Part shown: piece after piece, positions 32,276 through 43,099 of the stretch
Layout of the letters: every line of letters begins with the position of its first letter
How positions within the stretch are numbered: position 1 is the first letter of the stretch
Source of the DNA: Aurelia coerulea
Taxonomy: Eukaryota > Cnidaria > Scyphozoa > Semaeostomeae > Ulmaridae
Assembly (NCBI GenBank): GCA_039566865.1
Contig: CM076951.1
Location: 18,547,484-18,611,483, forward strand
DNA length: 64,000 nt
Direction of reading: 5' to 3'
The notes under the pieces: generated by a model
Databases searched by the model: none
Seen by the model: the letters and a program-made list of their open reading frames with translations, nothing else
What the model was told of the DNA's origin: nothing
Program-made: the position numbers and the translations under genes

Positions 32276-33253
32276 CTAAACAAAGGAGGAACAAATTGTC
32301 AGATAATTCTTGCTGAGCACATCCACAGAAGTACAATACCTCTCAAGGAGGACTACATACAGTATTTGTAAACAAATTTCATTGAAAGCCTTTTCTGTTC
32401 AAAACAAAGCATTTTTACTGATGAAAGAATTACTACTTCCAAGTAAATTCTTTTCAGATCTTGAACATTTTTTAATCTTTTTGTATGCATTTCATTTTGA
32501 TTTGTTGACACTTAAAGTAATCCAAGATTGGGAGTTGCGTAATAATTGAATTTAGATAGCTGCATCTTATATGTTGTGAACAGACCATGTGTTACTGTTG
32601 GAAGTCATTTCAAAGGAAATAGGTAAAGGAGGAAAAAACATGAACCAGGCAATACAATTAGTTCTATTCAGTTACAATAAATCAACTAAAATGCAGTCTC
32701 ATACCAGTACACAGCTACACCAATAGATTGTTGATGTTGACACCTTGGGGGACTTTCTATCTGAGCCAGGCAGGGGGTCCACTACGTTTTTGGGTCTCAC
32801 TGAGTTGACATATTATTTTTCTTAATTATACTACCAGTCACAGACAGTTTTAATGGGTTTGTTTCTACCAGCATTTCTACCAGCACTTTCATGTCCATGA
32901 AAATAGCAACAACAAAGGCCAACCAAGAGATGGCATGTGCAAGGAATGCTCGTTGAGACAGACCCTTCAAGATTCCTTAGCAACGAAGATAATTGCCATT
33001 TAGTATGTTCCTCCACATGACAATACAATCAAGTCTCAAAAGCAATGATAATCATCAAACTTCAAATTTGTCTTCAAATTACACTTACAGAACTCTGTTT
33101 TGTAAGTGTATGCATTTTAGCTTATAAAGCATTGTATAGCTTTTCATTATTTGATGCAACCAAAAAGGACTCAGATTACAGGATCTTACACTACCTGGCT
33201 GAACTCCCTGTCAAGCATTAATAGGATGACCCCTGGTTGTTTGTACCATTAAT
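32276..33253. other. No gene seen
   Basis: Spacer between the acidic exon and the last exon of the integrase gene. No recognisable motif. Confidence 0.35.
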
Positions 33254-35976
33254 TTAGATTTCAAAATTTTCAAGCTCAACACTTGAGTACTTGATAGATA
33301 AATAGGCCTGCACAAAATCAGTTGCATTTATTTTATCTGGCTCTGGGAACACTGCCTCCAGCTCGGCACGAACTCTTGCTGAAATATAATCTGTAGGGGC
33401 ATCAAGAACTCCAGCTAATTCAGATACTGTTTTGAGATCATCTTCTTTCACACTGAAACCTATAGACAGAGAGGACAAATATATCAGTTCAGTTGGCAAT
33501 ACAGAAATGTTGTCAATGTTTTGTTAATAGATTTACCAAAAAGATTTACCTGTCATAGATTTATTGTTGGCTTTATAATACTTCTGAGTTTGCTGTTGAT
33601 TGCTGACTTTATGACTTGCTGTATGTTATTTTATGTTATGTTATGCAGGGTGTCTCCCCAAAATAGTGCCCTATTTGACATTGTGCCACCCTTGTGAAGG
33701 AAGAGGTGCATTTTTCAATTGTCTCTTTTTTGATACAGTTTCAAAGCATAGGCTTCAGCTTTCAGTTTGAAACCTTGTTTATGTCAACAAGTCAATTAAA
33801 AAAAATCAAGATTTGAGAAAGAGTCTACTGTGTTGTTTGGTATAAATGAACAACACTGCTAACCCTTTTTCAAATGAAGAACAACTTCAAATACAATGCT
33901 AGAAACATTGCTTGCAATATTTACTTGATTTTGACATTTTTGAAGAAGAAAGGAACTGCTATTTTTGAAGCAACCACTTATTTCATTTATGTCCTATAAA
34001 TCAACAGTCACCTGTCAGATTCCATTACCAAGCTCTCAACTTTTTAGATGAATCATAACCTATGCAACTGAATAAAAACAGGATAATCCTTGAATTACAG
34101 CTCCTCCACAGAAGCTGCTCAAACAGGCACCATTTTTTGGTACACCCTATAGTTATTATTTGTATTGATTGTTATCGTTGTTACAGTCATAGTTACGATA
34201 TAGTTATGCCATTTATGTATAATGAAATATCCTAACAGCCAAGAGAAACTTTGCTTGATTTTGCTTCAAATGAGTTTTTTAATTTAAAGTCTGTCTCAGC
34301 TCAATTTTGATGTAAGGTAACATTTGCAATAATGTTAAGTTAATGATGCAAAGTATTTTAATCAGTGTTATTGGCGGGCACTTTCACCTGAAGTCTGATT
34401 GTAAACAGACTATAAGTTATCTCTACCTTGCTTTTCCATTCCATATCTTTCTGGGAATTCAAAAATGTGATTAGGAACCCCATCAGCCATGAATGTGTCT
34501 TTCTGTGCGCGAATCCTGTGGCTGTTCCACACTGTATATCGGAATTCATCTAACTGCTGCTGCATCAAAGGGATCATGATAAAAGCAAGGATGGATCTGA
34601 AAATGGATAAAAGTACTTTAGAATGAGTAGGCTCTTTTACTGAATGCTTCAATTTTTCCTTGTAATGGGAGAGTGCACAACAACAAAATTTTGATGGAGT
34701 GTTTAAGTATGATATATGAACAAAACTGCTCCTTTTTATCAGAAAGGTTTTAATTGTATACCCCTCGTCATCCCTTCCAACCACCCTATTTAGTCAGTTT
34801 GGCCTTGCTGTTCTTTTGAGGAAATGACCAAAGAGTGTCTGCTCTACAATGCTAGTGAAAACCAATGTTAGCTATGTGAAAAAGCCAGTATGTATTACCT
34901 GTCATTGGGATCATGAGGGTTGTAATGACATTGTTCTTTTAACCAAACTAAACCAACTTTGAAAAATTTCTCCAGTCTGTCATGTAATTCTCTCCACCAT
35001 CTCTCTATCTGCAAAAAGGAAGGCAAACTTGTTGCTTTAACAATGAAAACAATTGTCTTTGTTTAGAATAGAAACTGATTTTGTACCGCACAATAAACAC
35101 TGATTTGTCAATAACCCGTTGTACCCCACCTCTCCTAAATGTTCTGATATATTTGCTGGAAGAACATCTACAATATTTGTGATTCCAATAATGATGAAGT
35201 AAATTAAGTAATAAAAGTAACTGAACCTGGTTTGATGGTGAGGGTCCAAATATGATTGAATCTGTAGGGTCCTCTAAGTCTCCTTGTTGGCTTCTAAGGT
35301 ATGAATGCATGGTACTCATCACAGTAGTCTCAGTTCCCTTATCCATTCGTAAGTGGTTTGGTAATAATTTGGTCTCCATCAAAGACTCCAGATACCATTT
35401 TCCTATAACCAATGGATTTGAATTTGTGTTCCAAATTTTCAACCATATAAGTTTTCTGCTGGCAGTATCTATGCATCCATAGATGGCCAGTGGAAATGTG
35501 GAGTTCTGGTACCCCATCAATTTATCATGACCATCTAAGGAATACGTCCAATTGGGGCCCATTGTAACAAAATGCCCCCTTGGTTTTCTCTTCTTGGCCC
35601 CAGGCGTTCGACGTGCTAGCCCTTCTGGATCAAGTTCAAACATAACTCCATGAATTAGGTCTCTTGGGACTTGTAGGTGGTACTTTTGTCGTATCTTCTG
35701 AGTCATTGCCCTATACCCTAGTAGCGCACCTGGGCCTTCAAGTTCTTTCGCAACAGCTTCTCTGATATTGGCGACTGGTATATTACCATCAATGTAACAA
35801 ATATTGAAATAATTAAGTCTTCGGTCGAGCGTTTTTATGCTCCAAAAGTAAAAGTCATAGTCTCTCTGCATGTAGTCCAGTATCTCATTACGTTGCAGGC
35901 GCTGTTCGACGTATTTCTTCAGATCTGCACTTAACTGTTCGTTGTCTTTCCATTTAACGTTGGCGGCTGCCATCAT
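33254..35976 (-). CDS. Integrase-core (DDE) protein, four exons, 411 aa, apparently intact
   Basis: Retroviral-integrase-fold protein of the kind annotated in cnidarian and fish genomes only as integrase core domain. Exons: 35976-35227, 35008-34899, 34596-34427 and 33459-33254. All three introns have GT..AG borders and the phases match (0, 2, 1). Residues 1-140 are helical and DNA-binding-like (DLKKYVEQRLQRNEILDYMQ; GPGALLGYRAMTQKIRQKYH). The catalytic core has SLDGHDKLMG (D148), YGCIDTASRK (D170), RMDKGTET (D212) and IERWWRELHDR (E252), the Glu being the second codon of exon 2. C-terminal WNSHRIRAQK and an FSVKEDDLKTV tail follow. No stop or frameshift. Introns argue against an active transposon copy and for a host gene, but no terminal repeats were sought beyond the gene. 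An inverted-repeat element sits in the last intron. Confidence 0.9.
33643..34151. mobile_element. Mariner-like MITE in intron 3 of the integrase gene
   Basis: Left end CAGGGTGTCTCCCCAAAATA (then GTGCC), right end GGCACCATTTTTTGGTACAC followed by CCTATA. The inverted ends match over about 24 bases with mismatches and lie next to TA on both sides. About 500 bp, no transposase. Confidence 0.65.
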
Positions 35977-36593
35977 CCCTCAAATATGCAATCTAACAAT
36001 CTGCTGGATCTGCTGCTTACTTGCTTGCTGTGACCAGTTCAATGGCTGTGTTCTTCGCAAGTTTCCCGCCTTTTTTACTTTCACCGTAGCCTCGGTTTGG
36101 CGTTGAAATTTTGGCAGCTCTCGGCCACAGGCAGTCAGTCAGTATGGAAATGGCAGTGCTCGGCCACGCGAAATGGCTCATGAATTGAAATCAAATTGAA
36201 TTTGAACATCATTTTATTTCACTTTGAATTAACTTTCTCGTTTGATTGCATTCGTTTATTTCAAATCAAATAAAAAATAAACAATTAGAATAGAAAAGAA
36301 GAGAAAATCGTGTTAAAATAGAAAGGGAATTAAATTGGAATTCAAAAGAAAAATAAAATGAAAAATAAAAAAGTGAAATTAACAATAAAAATATTGAAAT
36401 TAGAAATGGCAGTTCTCGGCCACCATAGTGGTGGATGTTTTTCTGACATTGCCTCTTTCAACAACTATATCATTGAATAAGAGAGAACTTATTGCTTCTG
36501 TGTAGGTTTCCAGGGGGAGGGGGGGGGGGGCTAACATGGGTAGTAATGTAAACCTTGTTACATTAATGTAGAAAATCCTTATACCCTGCTCTG
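35977..36593. other. Upstream region of the integrase gene
   Basis: No gene. Contains a G-run near 36520 and AT-rich, AAATAAA-like simple sequence at 36260-36400. The direct repeat GCAGTGCTCGGCCACGCGAAA / GCAGTTCTCGGCCACCAT occurs near 36150 and 36410. The promoter of the minus-strand integrase gene would be expected in 36000-36200, but no core motif is clear. Confidence 0.35.
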
Positions 36594-36805
36594 TAGAGAA
36601 ACCTAAAAATATATAGGGCCCTCTACCAGGGTAAAAATAGGTACAGTAAGCTTGGGGTAAAATGGGCAGAAGAAACTATTCGTAAAAATCTTGACTCGCA
36701 TATTTTCTTCAACTACAACTGTATCTGCCCTCTATTTTAAATCAATAGTTCACAATCTGCCCTTTTTTCTGCCAATAACTCTACCTTTTTACCCATCCTA
36801 CTAAA
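36594..36805. mobile_element. MITE O copy 1
   Basis: Left part TACCAGGGTAAAAATAGGTA and GGGGTAAAATGGGCAG, right part TACCTTTTTACCCATCC. Same motif set as 52008-52247 and 55668-55880, more degraded here. Confidence 0.5.
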
Positions 36806-37136
36806 TTCTCTCCTGCCTGCACGCCCTATCCTGTCTGAGGGAGCACCTACACATTCTGAAAACCATTTTCCCAGTTTTGGTATCACAGGATCCTAAACAA
36901 ATTGGACTGTTCTCTAAATTTTCATCACTGTTGATCCACTTGGAATCTTTCCCTTTCTGAGAAAAACGTATAACTATTTGTAATACTGTACTGCCGACAC
37001 ACTTTATCGAAATTGGTATTCGTAAAGTATTCTCGGGTAGAAAAGTCCTCTTTTGACTCTTAATGTAGGCCAGTACTTACAAATATGTTTGCAAAATGAT
37101 CTATAAAACATTTAACAACAATAGGGCTTTGCTCAC

Positions 37137-37538
37137 CTTTCGATGGGCTCTGCTGCGCTGTTCCCTTTTTGTGCCTCTGGAGCTACTGCTTTCACTGGTT
37201 GGTTCGTTTGTTTTTGACGGTGGATCAGCATGGATTGTCGGAAATGGAACCTCTCCGATCTCATCTCTAATCAATCTAGGCACAAATGCCTTCCCTAGCT
37301 CTTCCAAAAAATTGTATCTTCTTGCATAGTCTTCTGGTTTGAAGTGTTTTGAGCATAGAGTTGAGGTGGCGGAAGGCTCCCATCTTGCCCGTTTCTGCTG
37401 GACGAATTTCACCCACTGCCTTCTTCTCTTCTTGGCTGTTGGGTTTTCGTTGTTTAGATATGGTATTGCGTGTAGCACAATTCCCTTCTTTAGATCTGGC
37501 TTGTTACCGCAATTAGCTGCAACGCATCTGTTTGGCAT
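37137..37538 (-). CDS. THAP-domain exon
   Basis: The start at MPNRCVAANC gives the canonical THAP opening (MP..C...C). The domain continues through KKRRRQWVKFVQQKRARW and CSKHFKPEDY, completing the C2CH zinc ligands, then FVPRLIRDE and a Ser/Arg-rich linker. A strong donor AAAG/GTGAGCAA follows at 37136. A 14-residue longer start exists but would put a non-THAP extension in front. The rest of the gene was not identified; it could span the integrase gene or be lost. Confidence 0.8.
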
Positions 37539-37869
37539 TCTCGACAAGAAATAAAAACATAAAAATCGTCCACCGTGCATGCAGGCCTAGTCACGCTTAT
37601 TCATCTGACTGCATTGTGAAGAAGTTGCTTTGAGCCAACTCCTGACTTGACATCACTTCCGTTCTCGCGCCAGGCCCCTGTAATCATTTTCGGAACGCGT
37701 TCGTTCGCCAATAACCCGCACAATTTAGTAACTTTGAAGTGTTACAATTTGAAAACGGTACAAGATATTTGAAAAATTCTTGCGGTTTTTAAGTATGCTA
37801 ATCGAGCTCTATCAATGACGCGATGAATAAATTCACACTGGATGTGCACTTTAATAAAGGTGAAGGCAA

Positions 37870-38047
37870 AGTTGTGTTTTTCAGTGCCAAGTGCTGGGAT
37901 CGCAGAAATAGAGCAGACCTAATCGGATCCGCGACCCCTTGTCATGACGCTCAAGTGGTGGGGTCCTACCGGGTATCGAACCCACTCCGCCTGACTGTTC
38001 TGGCTGCAAAGTCAAAGGATTACACCACTCCACCACAGCACCTTGTT
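37870..38047 (-). mobile_element. tRNA-derived SINE with Pol III boxes
   Basis: Read on the minus strand from 38047, an A box (TGGTGGAGTGG) is followed about 50 bases later by a perfect B box within GGGTTCGATACCC. The tRNA-like head ends in GGTAGGACCCCACC. Because it continues into unrelated sequence and lacks a complete cloverleaf, I read it as a SINE head, not a working tRNA gene. A (GACT)n tract lies just upstream (38090-38120). Confidence 0.65.
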
Positions 38048-38183
38048 CTATATTCCACTAGGTTCCACTGACTTGTTCTTGACTGACTAGTCTGACTGAC
38101 TGACTGACTGACTAGTCTGTCCTTGACTGACTAGTTCCACTAGGTTCTTATACGCGGGTTTTTACTGTATTATGCTTGCCATT

Positions 38184-39482
38184 AACAAGGACAGATAATG
38201 TTACAATAGAACTCGCTACTTTTCATTGACACCTAGATACAAAGCAATTTGTGATTGCAGACAAAGGGAATTCCATGCTCGGTTGGTCAAGACATAAACA
38301 AAAACAAAGCAAGCCGCAAAAATTGCCCTGAAACTCGGGTCGCTAGCGCGCTCGATGTGCATTCCAAACATGGTTTTTAAGAGCAAATATTAGCATATAT
38401 CGAAAGAAGAAGGATATATCTATACTTCTGCCTCGGGCATTTGATTCTTTTCGTACACAAGCTGAGCAGTAAGTGTTTTAATTACACCTAAAAAGTACGA
38501 GAATTTGAAGGGTTTTACCAATCAATGGCCCTATGGCACTATGGCCCTATGGCACTGTGGTCTTGTATCTTTTATCACGAATACCTTGAGTATGAGTTCG
38601 ACAGTGTATTCGACTAGAATTCGTATAAATATTGCTTCAAATTATCCCCAAATTGATACACAAAGTTCTCGTTCAGCGAGCGAGAATTCTCCGAAGTGCC
38701 GATGCAGGGAATCACCAGCTGTAACTTTCATTGCTTTGTTGCTGTAGGAAACACGACAAAAGGCCCAGCAGTTGTCAAAACTGTGCTTCTTATCTCGCTT
38801 CTGTTGCGAGATATAGTAGAGGAAGGGGCTTGGCAAATCTTTAAATTTTAGCACTCCCATAGTACCTTGGTCAGTCCATCCCCAACACAAACCTGGTCCA
38901 ATGGACACATTTCATATGGTCATATTTCTTACCCTTTTGGTAATCTTTAAGGTATTCAATGATTTCAAAGGAGAATCCCCCACATCCCTTCGGGAAATTC
39001 TCGCTCGCTGAACGAGAACTTTGTGCATCAATTTGGGGATCATTTGAAGCAATATTTATACGAATTCTAGTCGAATACACTGTCGAACTCATACTCAAGG
39101 TATTCGTAATAAAAGATACAAGACCAAAGTGCCATAGGGCCATAGGTCCATAGGGCCAGGGCCATTGATTGGTAAAACCCGAATTTGAATCCCCTCCCAA
39201 TTGGCTTCTGCACAAAATAAATAAAATGCCCGAGGCAGAAGTTTAGATATATCCTTCTTCTTTCCATATGTGCTAATATTTGCTCTTAAAAACCATTTAT
39301 GGAATGCACAAAGAGCGCGCTAGTGACCCGAGTTTCATGGCAATTTTTGCGGCTTGCTTTGTTTTTGTTTATGCCTTGACCAACCGAGCATGGAATTCCC
39401 TTTGTCTGCAATCACAAATTGCTTTGTATCTAGGTGTCAATGAAAAGTAGCGAGTTCTATTGTAACATTATCTGTCCTTGTT
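38184..39482. mobile_element. Foldback element L, about 280-bp inverted arms, 9-bp TSD
   Basis: Arms 38184-38460 and about 39210-39482 are inverted copies (start AACAAGGACAGATAATGTTA; also CATGCTCGGTTGGTCAAG and GCGCGCTCGATGTGCATTCC against their complements). Flanks CTTGCCATT at 38175-38183 and 39483-39491. The loop is occupied by element K2. Long arms and a 9-bp duplication suggest a non-autonomous Mutator-like element. Confidence 0.88.
38510..39180. mobile_element. Element K copy 2 (671 bp), 9-bp TSD, in the loop of L
   Basis: Ends GGGTTTTACCAATCAATGGC and complement. Arms of about 190 bases include ATTCGACTAGAATTCGTATA and GTTCTCGTTCAGCGAGCGAG. Flanks GAATTTGAA at 38501-38509 and 39181-39189. 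The loop (about 38700-38985) has no recognisable gene. Confidence 0.92.
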
Positions 39483-39492
39483 CTTGCCATTA

Positions 39493-40294
39493 GCAATGAG
39501 GAAAGGAAACATTTGATAGTTTTGTGACAGTTATTTTACAAATGGGATGATGAAGAAAATTTTTTTTGAAGAAACATCCTTTAATTTGGCTAAGAATGTA
39601 TCCCACCCAACCTATACCCACCCAACCTATACCCACCCATTTTCGATTTGGTTTTAAAGTAATCTCAAGGACCATCTTATAACAGAAGTGGGCACTTCCC
39701 ATACCCTCCCCTGTGGCCACCCCACTGAACATCATGCCATATTAATGTGTACAAGGCCTGCATTGTACTTTAACTCACACGAAAGAGTGTGCAAATTCTC
39801 CTATAACAATGTGCAAATTACTCTTTAGCCTTCTACGGCAAGAAACCATCAACCTGTGCACACCCAGTTCAGCAAAGTTATCTTTTGGACTTTCTCAAAA
39901 TTGAAAAAGTGGAGTCTCTTTCGGTAAAGTACATATTTTTGTTAAAAGAAACTAAGGTTCGGGGATGTTAGGCAGTTTCTTTAATTTTTGAGCCTCTTCG
40001 CCAGCAAATATTTCTTACGTATTTCTTGTTTTCTATGCCGGAGGTGTAGATTTTGTTTAGTTTTGTTAGAAAAGGGCTCCCAAATTATTTAGTAAGATCT
40101 CAAAGCAAGTAAATAACATAATTTGCAATCAGAATAATGTCCAAGCAGTTGCTAATTACTGTGCAATGTCAAACCACTTTTGAGTGGCCTGGGACAATAA
40201 GGCAAAATCAAAACTGCAAATTACAAAAGTTTTTTAAGCTTTTTGATCCAAGTAAACAACAGGGTTGTTTCTTAACTTTGAAAAAAATTGAACC
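39493..40294. other. Spacer with minisatellite and J-like fragment
   Basis: ACCCACCCAACCTATACCC units at 39600-39640 and an element-J-like AAAGAAACTAAGGTTC / GGCAGTTTCTTTAATTTTTG segment at 39940-40000. No gene. Confidence 0.45.
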
Positions 40295-40296
40295 TA

Positions 40297-41175
40297 GGGT
40301 GCAGCAGGTAGTAATCGGACGATGAAGGGAAACTAAACGTTTTCATAAGAAACTTCAATCAAAGACAAAAACTAAAAGTATCAGGTCAATGGACAGGTAT
40401 TTGGACATATTTGCCCAAAATGTTTCTGTTTCGGACACTGAGTTTGCAATGCAGAATGTGCCAAGTTAAAAATTGTTCTTTTTATACTTGGCAAGTACTC
40501 CATCTATAAACTCTTTTGCTTTATTTTTCTTGTCTTCTTTTCTATTTTTGAATGCGTAAACAATGGTTTGACTATCAGCTCTTGTAATGACATTCTGGAG
40601 AGCTCCTGGTACACACAAAACAATATAAACGCTACTGTAGGAGAAGCATTTCAAAAAATGTTGTTTTGATCTCATTATTATTTTTTATTGATGTACGTTT
40701 AGATATTCATGACTGAAATGTAAAAATCAAAGAGCATTCAAATCTGATATTCGTTCATGCTCCCGACCAAACAACTGATTTATTTGGTGCCCGAAACCAC
40801 CGCCATGAACTTTTAAATCAATTTGATATGACATCCGATGCCCTCCCTTCAGTGAAACTGTTTAAATTCTGCTATACGTTATTTCCACGCTAGACATCCA
40901 ATTTAAGTGATTGTTGAAGCTTTTTGCTTCTTGCTAGAATGGTTTCAGAGATTTGAAATTTGGGGTGTGATATTTGCAACAACAACTTCTACACTGCCAA
41001 GCATAACAAAAATAACTTATTTAGCTTGTTTTACATTATGAAGGCTCTTCGTACAGTTGTTTAGCATCCATAATGTTAGCTTTCAATGCCAGGCAATACC
41101 CAGTTTGATGAATTTCATTTGTAGCATACTTTTCTGTCGGTTTTTACAAGTGTCCGATTACCACCGCCGACACCC
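40297..41175. mobile_element. Element F copy 2, uninterrupted, TA-flanked
   Basis: Left end GGGTGCAGCAGGTAGTAATC (then GGAC); the right end complement starts GGGTGTCGGCGGTGGTAATC. TA lies on both sides (40295-40296, 41176-41177). A minus-strand frame (40675-40466) includes VPGALQNVITRADSQTIVYA and a lysine-rich helix; it is partly conserved in F1 but not recognised. Useful as the empty-site reference for element E. Confidence 0.75.
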
Positions 41176-41177
41176 TA

Positions 41178-41614
41178 CAGTTTCTAAAGAGAACTTTAGT
41201 GCACTGGGTGGTGGACTTCCTTCTTTTTGTTGGTGAAAAGAGACGGATTTATTTTCCTCCTCTCATTCTTTACTTTGGGACCATCTTATTTTGGACCAAA
41301 ATATATACTTGTAGTAGCAAGTCCACTTGGTGGTGGGGTGGTGGAAGCTTGGTGGAAGTACGAGTTTCTCAAAATTCTCATTGACTCTTTCAGAGTCATG
41401 GACATTATTCGCATATGATATGAGAATAATCATATTGATTCTTGGTACTAATTTTGTCTCCTAATACAAAATATAGATAGGGCTGATGAAGCATTATGGC
41501 CAAAAATGTTTGCTGATCAGGCCTAAATTAAAAGAAATAAATGCTGCCATTCAGTAGTCATTATTTCTGAAATACTTGCTCACCTTCCTAAAGGACCTTC
41601 CTACAAAAAAGATT
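41178..41614. other. No gene seen
   Basis: Short open frames only, with tryptophan/glycine-rich translations of GGTGG-rich sequence near 41325-41350. Nothing recognisable. Confidence 0.35.
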
Positions 41615-42037
41615 CTAGACACTCAGTCTCCTTTGGCTTGGTGCTCTCTTGTGTAGGGCTCTTTCTTGTGACGTTGATGATCCATCCTCCACCCCCTCCA
41701 TAAAGTCAGAAATGGTAGGCCGATTACCACCTTTCCTTCTTGCTCTCCTCTTGATGTTCACCCATGTTTTCAACTTCTCTATTGAGACTCCTGTTCTAGC
41801 AACCAGCTCAGAATATTTTGCTCCATGTCGTTCGGAGCTCATGCTGCTAAGTCCCTCTTCAAAAGCTTTCTGCGTGAGAGCGAGCTGAGCCTCCGAATAT
41901 TTCATGGGCGCCATATATCTTTTCACTTCCGCCTCCGCCTCCGTACAATATGAAGGTACTTTCAATGGAAGATTAATTGATACTCGGGAATTTGACAGTT
42001 TTGAGTACTCGCAGTACGTAGAATGTTTTCCATACAA
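41615..42037 (-). CDS. Homeodomain-like helix-turn-helix exon
   Basis: A 140-codon frame. After an N-terminal part of unknown role comes KYSEAQLALTQKAFEEGL, then YSELVARTGVSIEKLKTWV and NIKRRARRKG. This spacing and the W-V-N-I-K-R-R third helix match a divergent homeodomain fold as found in cnidarian transposon-related proteins. A Ser/Arg tail follows; the frame ends at a stop (41615), or at an alternative donor GA/GTGTC just before it. It may be one exon of a larger gene. 42038-42515 shows nothing else. Confidence 0.55.
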   Translation of the reverse strand: MYGKHSTYCEYSKLSNSRVSINLPLKVPSYCTEAEAEVKRYMAPMKYSEAQLALTQKAFEEGLSSMSSERHGAKYSELVARTGVSIEKLKTWVNIKRRARRKGGNRPTISDFMEGVEDGSSTSQERALHKRAPSQRRLSV

Positions 42038-42515
42038 GGGTGATTAATCACATGATTACTCTCCTTATAATGGATGGATTAGAGGCGGTACGGGTGATAG
42101 CTAAAAGGTTTATTGAAACTTTTTGTTAGCTTTAATGATACCTAAAATTGAATTTTGTTTTTTCAGGCAAGGGAATACCTGTTCCTTGGTGCCTAGACAG
42201 TTATAGAAAAGAAATGTTTAAGGACAGAGCTTCACCCCCAGCTTTGATTACTCCCAATACGTCTCCTTGCATAACTGTAAAGTTGAAGTCAATTTAATGC
42301 TAAAATTCAAGTTATAAGGCAAGGTTAAAAGGAAGTATGGAGACAAAATCCTCTGGTTTTGAAGTAACCAATGATCGTGACTTTCTTTCTCAATAAATCA
42401 GCAACCACTTGTCAGATTTACACAAACTCGGTGCCAAACTCTTAGTTGGCATTTCTTCTATTCACAAGTCTAAAAAACAGTAAATTTAGATTGATGGCTC
42501 CTCCGCAATAGCCAT

Positions 42516-43073
42516 TCAAAAGATCAGGAACTCCATGCCTGAATATGTCATCGTTGTCTTTAAATAAGTCTTGATCAGCTTCAGTCTGCTGAAAAATCTT
42601 TCATCTCTTGCAACTGTAACAGGTGCCGCCAACAAAAGACTGTATGCCTTGTTTGTTAGTGGAAATGCGGATTTCCATTTTTCGGTGAATTTGGCAGCCT
42701 TGGACATTGAATCTAACCTCTGGTTTGTGAATTGGAAAATTGTGACTGCAAAGCAAACGGATTTATTTTCATATCTGGTGGGAAAAGCTGAACTAGCAAA
42801 GAAATGTCATCCAAATTTGCTTCCTGTAGTGGCGGTTGCAAAACTTTCGCTAACGGCCTGGTCTCCAAACTGGGTGATCATTTTGTCCAGCACTTCCTTG
42901 AACTCCCGTTGATAGAACTGGACAATACCTAGCTCAGCTTCTGCTTCTGGATGATTGCCTATTCTTGCTGGCATCCATCTAGCCCAATGCTTGCGTTCAA
43001 ATTCTGTTTGAGCGTTTCCACCTAACTTGTTGGTGAACTGAACACCGGCTTCAATGAGATCATCCATTGCCAA
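42516..43073 (-). pseudogene. hAT transposase relic, ZMYM/TTF-like C-terminal part
   Basis: Three frame pieces on the minus strand: RMPARIGNHPEAEAELG with an EFKEVLDKMITQFGDQA helix, then QEANLDDISLLVQLFPP, then YSLLLAAPVTVARDERFFSR and LKLIKTYLKTTM. The last is the dimerisation region of hAT transposases (L-A-x-PVTVA-x-x-ER-x-FS). Frame changes near 42830 and 42715 and an early end show decay. Confidence 0.75.
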
Positions 43074-43099
43074 TGAACCTTATTTAAGGCACTGCAAAC

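Noticed and set aside
41199..41418. Glycine/tryptophan-rich plus-strand frames
   Set aside because: Produced by GGTGG-rich simple sequence; two overlapping frames are equally open.
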